Below, piece after piece: positions 8,157-15,537 of a stretch of 64,000 nt of DNA. The translations under genes and the position numbers were made by a program. Numbering within the stretch: the first letter of the stretch is position 1; each line of letters starts with the position of its first letter. Origin of the DNA: Palsa-1150 sp964531095 (GTDB lineage Bacteria; Myxococcota_A; Polyangia; Polyangiales; Polyangiaceae); NCBI GenBank assembly GCA_964531095.1, contig CAZHED010000031.1:3955-67954 (forward strand), given 5' to 3'. The notes beneath the pieces were generated by a model, which ran no database searches, had not been told where the DNA came from, and saw nothing but the letters and a program-made list of their open reading frames with translations.

Positions 8157-8780
8157 ATGGCAGCCAACCTCGGCAAGCTCGTCGCAGAAGTCGCTTCGGC
8201 TCTCGGGGCGGTGCTGGACCCGACGACGAGCGCGCAAATCGCGGTCTGGCTCGAGCGGCTAGAGGAGTGGAACACGCGCACGAATCTCACGGCGGCGCGC
8301 TCGGCGGAGGAGCTCGTGGATCTGATGCTCGCCGACGCCCTCGTCCTCGCGCGGCACGTCCCGCCCGGAGGCACGCTCGTCGACGTGGGGGCAGGCGCGG
8401 GGGCGCCGGGCCTCGCGCTCGCGCTCGTTCGCCACGACTTGCGCGTCACCCTCGTCGAGCCTCTCGGAAAGCGAGCGAGCTTTCTGCGCACCGTGATCGG
8501 CGCCGTGGATCGCCCCGACGTCGCGATCGAGCGTTCTCGCGGCGAAGACCTCTCCGCCCGCCAGCCCTGGGACGGGGCGGTGTCGCGCGCGACTCTCCCT
8601 CCCGCGGCGTGGCTCGACCTGGGGACGCGCCTCGTCGCTCCGGGCGGCGCAATCTGGGTGCTCGTGGCCAACGAAGGCGCGCCTACCCACGCGCGGGCCG
8701 CGATCGAGAGCGATCAGGCGTACCTGTGGCCGCTGACCGGCGCGGCACGCAGGCTCCTCCGCTATCGGACCTTCTGCTAG
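8157..8780 (+). CDS. rsmG: 16S rRNA m7G527 methyltransferase RsmG
   Basis: Encodes a 207-residue SAM-dependent enzyme that methylates N7 of G527 in 16S rRNA, in the cytoplasm. The family signature is visible: W-L-E-R-L-E-E-W-N-x-x-x-N-L-T-A in the N-terminal helix region (about 29-44) and the SAM-binding V-D-V-G-A-G-A-G-A-P-G-L (about 76-87), followed by V-T-L-V-E-P-L-G-K-R. Length is normal. The frame is open far upstream, but the ATG at 8157 gives the standard N-terminus; no strong ribosome binding site is seen. In many bacteria rsmG lies beside the parABS/mnmG genes; here it instead heads a short operon with a membrane protein 12 bp downstream. Confidence 0.92.
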   Translation: MAANLGKLVAEVASALGAVLDPTTSAQIAVWLERLEEWNTRTNLTAARSAEELVDLMLADALVLARHVPPGGTLVDVGAGAGAPGLALALVRHDLRVTLVEPLGKRASFLRTVIGAVDRPDVAIERSRGEDLSARQPWDGAVSRATLPPAAWLDLGTRLVAPGGAIWVLVANEGAPTHARAAIESDQAYLWPLTGAARRLLRYRTFC

Positions 8781-8792
8781 GAGTTCGCGCGC

Positions 8793-10316
8793 ATGCTCCG
8801 CCGAGCGTCTCCCGCCGACGTGCTTTTCGCAGCCGTGGTGGTCGCGTTGACGGCGATGGCGGCGCGTGTGTGGTGGCTCTCGGACATCGTACCGGGGCAG
8901 GACTATCCGCAGTTTCTCGTCTTCGTTCGAGCGGCGCGAGACATCGGCGACCCCGCATCGCCTTTTCACGGTAGCTACACAGCCGCCCCGTGGTTCACGC
9001 CGACCGGCCTGCCGGTCCATTTCACCAGCTTCCTGTCGCTCCTATGCGGGCATTCGATCGAGTCGGCGGGAAAGCTGCTCTTGACGCTTCAAAACGTCGG
9101 CCTCGTCGCCGCGAGCCTTCTTCTCCTGAAGACGCTCGGACGCCCGAGCTCGGCCGTCGTGCTGCTCTTTCCGTTGATTCATTCGGTCTGGACCGTCGTC
9201 GGGGGATTCGCGGCCTATTCGACGGCCCTGCCGCTCGTCGTCCTCGGCTGGGCGCTCACCGTGCGGTGGGTTCGCCGCCAAGACGTACGCTCGGGAGTCG
9301 CGCTCGCGACGTGCCTGTGCGTGACGCTGCTCTGGCACGGCATCGCGTACTCGCAGCTCGGGCTCGGGTTTGCCGTGCTCTGGGCGTCGTGGCGCGCCCC
9401 GTCGGTACGCGCGAGGTTGGTCGGCGCCGTGCCCGCCCTGCCGTCCCTCGTGCAATACGCGGTTTGGATGCGGAGCACGTTCGTGGAAAAGGTGACCCAC
9501 GACGATACGTCGTGGCTGCCGCCTTGGAGCGCGGCGGACTCGCTGATCGATTCCTTCTGGGCCTCCGTTCCCCATTCCACCGCCCGCGCGCTCTTTCTGG
9601 CGATGCTCGTCGGTGCCGGACTGTCCATCTGCGCAACGAACCTGGGCGCCACCGGTCCGGGCGCGCGGCTATGGAGGTTCCGCAATCCGTTCCTGATCGT
9701 CTCTGCGGTCTACCTCGCCGGGTACTTCGTGCTTCCCATCACGATGAACGGGGTAGCCGGGTTCTCGAACCGCTTCTCGTACGTGGCGGCGCTGGCGTTC
9801 GTCTTCGCCTGGAACCTCCCCTCCGACCGGGTGCCGCGCGGGGTCGTCCTCGCCGCCGTGATCTCGTTTTCTGCCTGGTGCCTCGACGACATCGCCCAAC
9901 GGTTTCACGAATTTCATGCGGCGACTCGAGGGGCCTCCGAGCTCATGAACCGCCTCGGCGCCGGCGAGAGCCTCTATTACTATCCGGGCGGCGATCGAGG
10001 ATTTTCGCCCGCCTTCGGGCCGGGCAACAAAGCGATGATCGAGCTCGAGCAGTTCGCGACGGCAAGACGCGGCGGCCTGCCCAACTCGTCGTTCGCCGGC
10101 TACGGGTACACGTACGTGCGTTACGTGAACGGCCAAAACCCCATGCCTGGGCTGTACGGTCCGCCGGCCTGGAGTCAGGAAATGACGCGATTCGAGTACG
10201 TGCTCGTCCGGAGCCAGGACGCGCTCGCGGACCCGCGCTTTCGTCTGGTCGAGAGTCGGGTCGGCTGGACACTCTACGGCGTCTGCGGAAGCCGTCGATT
10301 CCCGACGTGCTCCTGA
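8793..10316 (+). CDS. Polytopic membrane protein, GT-C-like topology
   Basis: A 507-residue integral membrane protein with about ten hydrophobic segments, starting at residues 9-29. The first extracytoplasmic loop contains D-Y-P-Q-F-L and a following P-x-H-F-T-S-F. The C-terminal 110 residues are a soluble domain with paired aromatic and glycine motifs (SLYYYPGGDRGF, YGYTYVRYVNGQNP). This layout, a membrane region with an acidic first loop and a soluble tail, resembles GT-C glycosyltransferases of the ArnT/PMT class that use polyprenyl-phosphate sugars, but the catalytic DE/DD motif is not clear. It is 12 bp downstream of rsmG and cotranscription is likely. Function unknown. Confidence 0.7.
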   Translation: MLRRASPADVLFAAVVVALTAMAARVWWLSDIVPGQDYPQFLVFVRAARDIGDPASPFHGSYTAAPWFTPTGLPVHFTSFLSLLCGHSIESAGKLLLTLQNVGLVAASLLLLKTLGRPSSAVVLLFPLIHSVWTVVGGFAAYSTALPLVVLGWALTVRWVRRQDVRSGVALATCLCVTLLWHGIAYSQLGLGFAVLWASWRAPSVRARLVGAVPALPSLVQYAVWMRSTFVEKVTHDDTSWLPPWSAADSLIDSFWASVPHSTARALFLAMLVGAGLSICATNLGATGPGARLWRFRNPFLIVSAVYLAGYFVLPITMNGVAGFSNRFSYVAALAFVFAWNLPSDRVPRGVVLAAVISFSAWCLDDIAQRFHEFHAATRGASELMNRLGAGESLYYYPGGDRGFSPAFGPGNKAMIELEQFATARRGGLPNSSFAGYGYTYVRYVNGQNPMPGLYGPPAWSQEMTRFEYVLVRSQDALADPRFRLVESRVGWTLYGVCGSRRFPTCS

Positions 10317-10425
10317 GGCCCCCCCAAACGCATGGTTGCCGCGAACGCATGCGAACGCCCCGGCGCCGGACACCCCGTGTCGCTTTCTTGGCCCGCGCGC
10401 CGTGGGTGTGCGAGCTGCTCGAAGG

Positions 10426-12837
10426 ATGACCGGCACCCGTGGTTCCGAGCTGACGGCCGTTTGCAAGCTCGCCGAGGAGATGGCCAAGGGCCGAGGGGAG
10501 CGCGTGACGACCGGTCATCTCCTCGCCGCGATCGCCTCCGGCGCGGGAGTGGCGGCAGAGCTGCTCCACGAGCGACGACTGGACGCCGAGGTCTTGCTCA
10601 AGGCGGCCCGCATCTTGACCGACGACCACACGGACGCGGTGTCGCGGACGATGCAGCGAGCGCGAGAGCTGGCGGCCAGGTCGCCCAATCGCGAATCGAG
10701 TGCGATTCACCTCCTCTTCGCGCTGTGCCAAGAGCGAACGACGGCGGCCTTCCGGGCGATCGCGCAGTGCGGCTCCGACGTGACCAAGCTTCGGACGGCC
10801 GCGATGCAGGCCGCGATGGGCATCGTCGGCGCACGCCGCATTCCCAAGGCAACGCAGTTGTCCCTGCCGCCGAGTCAGGCTCCCTCTCGCCCGAGCAGCG
10901 CGCGCGCAGCCGCAGAGCAGTCGGCGCAACCGGCTCCCCGGAAGCCGACCGCGGCCCCCGCCACGGCGCTTCGTCCCAAGCGGTATCGCCCGCCCTCGCC
11001 AGCGACTGCACCCACGGACCGCGTGCAGGCATTCGCGCTCAGCCCGAAACACTTTCCGGCGCTGACCGCGCTCGGTAGGAATCTCACGCTCGCCGCCGCG
11101 CACGGGGAGCTCGACCCCGTCTTCGGCCGCGAAATCGAGATCGAGCGCACGCTCGACGTGCTGGCCAAGCGCCACGCCAATTGCCCCTGCCTCGTCGGCC
11201 CCGCGGGTGTGGGAAAGACGAGCATCGTGCGCGGCCTCGCACAGCGCATCGCGGACGGGAGCGACGTGGCGATGCTCGACGATCGCATCGTCATCGAGAT
11301 CGACTCCGCCGCGCTCCTGGCGGGAACCGGCCTCCGTGGAGCCCTGGCGGAGCGCATGGCCCAGATCAAGGCCGAAGTGGCGCGGACGGAGGGGCGCGTC
11401 GTCCTCTTCTTCGACGAGGTGCACGCGGTGCTGGCGAGTGACGACGAAGCGGCCGCCGAGCTGAAGGCGGCGCTCGCTCGCGGGGAGATTGCGTGCATCG
11501 GCGCCACGACGCCGGAGGACCACAAGCGGGTCATCGCTCCGGACGCGGCGCTCGCTCGCCGCATGACCGTCATCGACGTCGTCGAGCTGGCCCCGGACGA
11601 GGCGATGCGCGCCCTCGAGCGCGTGGCTCCCGCGTTCGAGCGTCACCATCGCGTGCACTTCGAGCCCGGCGCGATCGCCGCGGCCGTGACCTGGAGCGCG
11701 CGGTACGTCCCCGAGCGGCCTCTCCCCGACAAAGCGGTCGGCGTGCTGGACCTCGCGGGTGCGCGCGCGAGGCGCCGCGGCGAGGACAACGTCGGGCGGG
11801 CGCAGGTGGCCGACGTATTGACCGAAATGACCGGCGTGCCGGTCGAGCGCCTGCTGGAAACCGACGGCGCCCGAATGTTGCGTCTCGAGGAGCTGCTCGC
11901 CGGCCGCGTCGTCGGTCATCACGAGGCGCTCGCGCGGATCGCCCACGTCCTGCGGCGCAACGCGAGCGGCTTCCGGTCGCAGCGCCCGATCGGATCGTTT
12001 CTCTTGCTGGGTCCGACGGGCGTCGGCAAGACGGAGACCGCCAAGGCCATCGCCGAATCCCTCTTTCATTCGCCGCACGCGATGACCCGCCTCGATCTCT
12101 CGGAGTACGCGGAGGGGCACGCCATCGCCCGCCTCGTCGGCGCTCCGCCCGGGTACATCGGGCACGAAGCCGGGGGTCAGCTCACCGAGGCAGTGAGACG
12201 GCGGCCGTACCAGGTACTGCTCCTCGACGAGATCGAGAAGGCCCACCGCGACGTTCTGGAAGCCTTTCTGCAGGTGTTCGACGAGGGGCGCATGACCGAC
12301 GGGCGGGGGCGCACGGTGGACTTCACGAACGCGGTCGTCGTGATGACGTCCAACCTCGGTGCCGAAGTCGCGCTGCCCGCGGCCGCGCGCGGGCGCATCG
12401 GGTTCGGCGCCCGCGACGGCGCCGACACGAGTGCCTACGAAGTCGCCCTGTGCGCGGCCGCGCGGAGCGCCCTACCGCCGGAGTTCTACAACCGGATCGA
12501 CGAAGTGCTCGCGTTCTCGCCGCTCCGCCGGGCGGACGTGGCCGAGGTCGCGCGGCGAATGCTGCGCGCCCTGGGTGACGAGCTCGAGAGCGCGCGGGGG
12601 GTGGCGCTGGACGTGAGCGACGCCGCGGTCGAAGCGCTCCTCGATGGCGGTGGCTTCGACGCCGAGCTCGGCGCCCGCCCGATGCGCCGCGCCATCGGTC
12701 GGATGGTCGAGGCCGCGATCGCCGAGATGATCCTCAAGGGGGAGCTCGAACGCGGCGACGTGGCAACCGTGGACGCCGAGGGCGGTCACGTGCAAGTCGA
12801 CGCGGTGAGGCCGAGGGGAGCAAGGGCGACGGCCTGA
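10426..12837 (+). CDS. ClpA-like AAA+ protein unfoldase
   Basis: An 803-residue Hsp100 ATPase. An N-terminal Clp repeat domain (about 1-140) is followed by a Pro/Ala-rich linker (150-200), D1 with Walker A at 258-265 (GPAGVGKT) and Walker B FFDEVH, and D2 with Walker A at 529-536 (GPTGVGKT), Walker B LLDEIEKAH and the sensor regions. No long coiled-coil M domain lies between D1 and D2, which separates it from ClpB and makes it ClpA-like. An I-G-F tripeptide at 658-660 in D2 matches the position of the loop with which ClpA/ClpX dock onto ClpP, so it probably feeds ClpP. The usual ClpA partner ClpS is not adjacent. Start chosen at the ATG where homology begins; the frame is open 90 bp further upstream. 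Confidence 0.85.
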   Translation: MTGTRGSELTAVCKLAEEMAKGRGERVTTGHLLAAIASGAGVAAELLHERRLDAEVLLKAARILTDDHTDAVSRTMQRARELAARSPNRESSAIHLLFALCQERTTAAFRAIAQCGSDVTKLRTAAMQAAMGIVGARRIPKATQLSLPPSQAPSRPSSARAAAEQSAQPAPRKPTAAPATALRPKRYRPPSPATAPTDRVQAFALSPKHFPALTALGRNLTLAAAHGELDPVFGREIEIERTLDVLAKRHANCPCLVGPAGVGKTSIVRGLAQRIADGSDVAMLDDRIVIEIDSAALLAGTGLRGALAERMAQIKAEVARTEGRVVLFFDEVHAVLASDDEAAAELKAALARGEIACIGATTPEDHKRVIAPDAALARRMTVIDVVELAPDEAMRALERVAPAFERHHRVHFEPGAIAAAVTWSARYVPERPLPDKAVGVLDLAGARARRRGEDNVGRAQVADVLTEMTGVPVERLLETDGARMLRLEELLAGRVVGHHEALARIAHVLRRNASGFRSQRPIGSFLLLGPTGVGKTETAKAIAESLFHSPHAMTRLDLSEYAEGHAIARLVGAPPGYIGHEAGGQLTEAVRRRPYQVLLLDEIEKAHRDVLEAFLQVFDEGRMTDGRGRTVDFTNAVVVMTSNLGAEVALPAAARGRIGFGARDGADTSAYEVALCAAARSALPPEFYNRIDEVLAFSPLRRADVAEVARRMLRALGDELESARGVALDVSDAAVEALLDGGGFDAELGARPMRRAIGRMVEAAIAEMILKGELERGDVATVDAEGGHVQVDAVRPRGARATA

Positions 12838-12853
12838 GATTCGTTCAACACGA

Positions 12854-12979
12854 GTAGAAGCGGGGCGATTCTCGTCGAGCCCGAGCGAGGCCAAGGAGGC
12901 GAGCGAGGCGTACATCGTACGCCGCAGCGAGCCGACGCCGGCATCGCGAAGGGATCGGCGAGAATCGCCCCGCTTCTAC
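12854..12979. repeat. 126-bp inverted-repeat element between convergent genes
   Basis: The arms 12854-12874 and 12959-12979 are perfectly complementary over 21 bp, extending to 25 bp if one G-T pair is allowed. The centre holds a second perfect hairpin, GGCGTAC-ATC-GTACGCC. The right arm supplies the TAG stop of the minus-strand gene ending at 12976. It lies between convergent genes, so it may end transcription from both sides, but it lacks a T run. The long arm, the 76-base loop with its own hairpin and the defined length also fit a palindromic extragenic or MITE-like repeat. Confidence 0.85.
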
Positions 12980-15306
12980 GGCGGGGACTCGATCGCCCTC
13001 CGGTACCGCTCGCGCCGGGCCGTGTCCTTCAGAATTTCGTACGCCTCTTCGAGCACGCTCGCGATCTTGCGCACGTCGTCCGCGAGGTCGGTGACCTCGG
13101 GGGTAATCAGGCGCGACGGGTCGAACGCGCGACGCAGCTCGAGGAACGCACGCCGCACCTCGTATCCCGTCGCGTCGCGCGCAACCCCCAGCAGCGCGAA
13201 ATAGTCGCCGTCCTCGACCAGCTGCATTCGAGCGCGCACACGCTCGCGCACCGCCTCCGCGTCGAGCGCCGCCACGTCCGGTGCGCTTGGCTCGTCGGCG
13301 CCACTCCCCGCATCGCTCGCCACGCGCATCACTTCGAGCACACCGAGTTGGGACAAGGCAAAGATCACCGTCGCCAGGTCGCCTTCCGGCGCCGCATCGA
13401 GCACGTCGCGAATCGGTCGACCGGCAGCCGCCTGCGCCTGAGCCAACTCCACCGGATCGAGCGCACACTCGCTGAGCAGCCGCATCTCGGCCCCCTCGCC
13501 GATGTGCGACCCGATACCTCCGAGCCGCTCGACCGCGTCGGCGGGGGGCACGATCCTCCGCACGACTTCGACGAACACGGCGGCCCCCGTCGACCCGCCG
13601 AAGACGCTCGGCTCGCCGCCGAGCCGACCGGATGGGTGCGGCTCGATCGCCAACCGCCCGCTGGTCGTCTGCAGCGCGCGGGCGAACAGCCATTCTGCGT
13701 GGGCGCGCAACGTCGGCCACATTTGGTCCTGCCGGATGTAACCGCGCGCCACGAGGGCGGCTCCAGCGTGGCGGCCGAACGGCGGAAATTTGGAGCCGAG
13801 GCGACGCACCGTCTCGCGCGGCAAGTCGCCCCGCACACCAAGAAAAGCGAGCAGCGACTCGTCTTCTGCCGTCGACGACGTCGTGACCACGTCCCCTTCG
13901 CGCAGCACGATGCGCCGCTCGGTGACGCGTTGACCCCCCTGCGGGGAAACCGCCGAGACGACGTCGTCGTGCGCTGCGATGCACAGCGAGCCGGTCGTGC
14001 GACCGGCGATGGCGCGGGCGACGACGCGCGTCGCGTCTCCTGCACCCAAGATCGCGGGGAACGGAGCGTCGGTCGCCAGCGCGGGGGGGTAGCCGTCGCG
14101 TGCATGGTGCGGCGCGCTCGCCGCTTCTCGCGCCCACCCGGACGACGGCGGCGCGCTCTCGGCCAACCGTCGATCACGCGGCGGTGCAGCCGCAGACGAC
14201 CGGTCCGCGCGGGGCGCGGCGTCGCTCCGCTCCCGCGCGTCCGAGGCTCCCGTCGTCGAGATCCCATCGCCCGTCGGCCCCGAGTGCGTTCCGCCGTGCG
14301 TGGGTGCCGTCGGCGGCGCGGCCGGCGTCTCGCCGAGGCGTGGGCCAGGGCCGGTCCGCGGTGGGATGCCGGTGGTGGAGGCGCCGGGGCTCGTGCCCGG
14401 ACCCGTGCGGGCCGCGCGCGAGCCGCTGCGGACGCTCGTCCGCTCGCGAGCGGCCAACAGGGAGGTCGACCGCGGAGGCACCACCGGATCGTCGTCGTCT
14501 TCGTCCTCGTCGAGAGGCTCGTCGAGGGCTGCGAGCATGTCCGCCGGAAGAACGGCTTCGATCTCGTCTTCGGGCGAGGGAACGATCGACTCGCGCTCCA
14601 CTTGGACGTGGACTCGCTGCTCCGCTTCGGCCAGGAGCTCCTGGAGCTCGGCACTGACCGGCGGCGCCAGGCTCATGAACCGGCGCGGCACCCCGCCGCC
14701 GATGGCGGCCGGCGGATCCGAGGGCGATTTCGACGGACGAGGCGAAGGCGGTGCGGAGGATTGCGCCTCGGGCGCGCTCGGTGGGACGGAGGCGCGCATG
14801 CTCGCCGGAGGCAACGAGGGCGGCGCACTCGGTCCTCTCTGCGGGGTCGGCGGTGGAATGGGCGTCGGAGCCCTGATCGCCGCGGCGATTCCCTCGTGCC
14901 GCGCGCTCGGGGCGATCAGGGCCTGCACCCTATGCAGCAGCGCTGCGACTTCGACCGGGCGCAGGAAGAGGCCGCTCCCCTCGTGCGCCATCGCCTCCTC
15001 CGGGCTGGCGAGGGCCCCTCCCGGTCGGGCGATGAACAAGACATGGATGTCGTCGGCGTCGGGCAGCTCCCGCATGCGTTCGACGACCTCGAGCGCCCCC
15101 TCGGTGTCCGCGTCGACGAGGACGACGCGCGGTCGCTGCACCGCGACACGCGCGACGAGCATCGATGGGGGAACATCCACGACGGTGTGGCCGGCGGCTC
15201 GCAGCGCGACCGCCAGCCCTTCGGCCTCCGAAGTGAGGTCCGCTACGAAGACCGTGGCCACCGGCCCGCGGCCTCCGCCGTCGCCCGACCTCGCTCCGGT
15301 AACCAC
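12976..15306 (-). CDS. Receiver-like, DUF4388 and degenerate J-domain protein
   Basis: A 776-residue cytoplasmic signalling protein. Residues about 15-125 form a receiver-like fold (VFVADL, VVLVDAD) that lacks a normal acidic pocket. Residues 150-400 are a long Pro/Ser/Ala-rich and acidic linker with a D-E-D-E-D-D-D-D run. Residues about 425-650 resemble the DUF4388 (PATAN) region found in myxobacterial signalling proteins. The C-terminal 80 residues form a J domain (D-Y-F-A-L-L-G-V-A-R-D-A-T) in which the Hsp70-activating His-Pro-Asp is replaced by Phe-Asp-Pro, so DnaK stimulation is unlikely. The start is GTG at 15306, one base after the stop of the TatA-like microgene, implying coupling. 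Its paralogue at 31354-33054 keeps HPD. Confidence 0.75.
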   Translation of the reverse strand: MVTGARSGDGGGRGPVATVFVADLTSEAEGLAVALRAAGHTVVDVPPSMLVARVAVQRPRVVLVDADTEGALEVVERMRELPDADDIHVLFIARPGGALASPEEAMAHEGSGLFLRPVEVAALLHRVQALIAPSARHEGIAAAIRAPTPIPPPTPQRGPSAPPSLPPASMRASVPPSAPEAQSSAPPSPRPSKSPSDPPAAIGGGVPRRFMSLAPPVSAELQELLAEAEQRVHVQVERESIVPSPEDEIEAVLPADMLAALDEPLDEDEDDDDPVVPPRSTSLLAARERTSVRSGSRAARTGPGTSPGASTTGIPPRTGPGPRLGETPAAPPTAPTHGGTHSGPTGDGISTTGASDARERSDAAPRADRSSAAAPPRDRRLAESAPPSSGWAREAASAPHHARDGYPPALATDAPFPAILGAGDATRVVARAIAGRTTGSLCIAAHDDVVSAVSPQGGQRVTERRIVLREGDVVTTSSTAEDESLLAFLGVRGDLPRETVRRLGSKFPPFGRHAGAALVARGYIRQDQMWPTLRAHAEWLFARALQTTSGRLAIEPHPSGRLGGEPSVFGGSTGAAVFVEVVRRIVPPADAVERLGGIGSHIGEGAEMRLLSECALDPVELAQAQAAAGRPIRDVLDAAPEGDLATVIFALSQLGVLEVMRVASDAGSGADEPSAPDVAALDAEAVRERVRARMQLVEDGDYFALLGVARDATGYEVRRAFLELRRAFDPSRLITPEVTDLADDVRKIASVLEEAYEILKDTARRERYRRAIESPP

Positions 15307-15307
15307 G

Positions 15308-15466
15308 TCACCCTCCGACTCGCGGAGAGCGTGCGTCCCTGGCGGCGCGGGCCTTCGCGAATCGCACCCCGAGGCGCGCTCCCAGCCGGGGCAGCAGCCC
15401 TGCGCCCCAAATGAGGGCGAAGAGAAACAGGACCAGAGCCAGCTCGCCGTGCGTCAGCGCGAACAT
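15308..15466 (-). CDS. TatA-like single-helix microprotein (52 aa)
   Basis: A 52-residue open frame with a well-placed AGAAGG ribosome binding site six bases before the ATG at 15466. The product has a hydrophobic helix (residues about 8-24, ending I-W-G-A-G-L-L-P) followed by an amphipathic basic stretch R-L-G-A-R-L-G-V-R-F-A-K-A-R. This is the arrangement of TatA/TatB: short N-terminus, membrane helix, a Gly/Pro hinge, then an amphipathic helix with L-G-x-x-L-G. No acidic or polar residue typical of TatA position 8 is evident beyond Glu8 in H-G-E-L-A. It precedes the receiver/DUF4388/J protein by one base, so the two are cotranslated. Either a minor Tat subunit or an unrelated anchor protein. 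Confidence 0.5.
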   Translation of the reverse strand: MFALTHGELALVLFLFALIWGAGLLPRLGARLGVRFAKARAARDARSPRVGG

Positions 15467-15537
15467 CGCCCTTCTTAGTATCACGGCCTGGCGCGGTCGG
15501 GCTTTCATGGGTAGATGGCGTGCGAGGCAGGAGGCGA

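Noticed and set aside
9943..12246. Minus-strand frame of 767 residues opposite the ClpA-like gene
   Set aside because: High-GC shadow: the opposite strand encodes two complete AAA+ modules with intact motifs.
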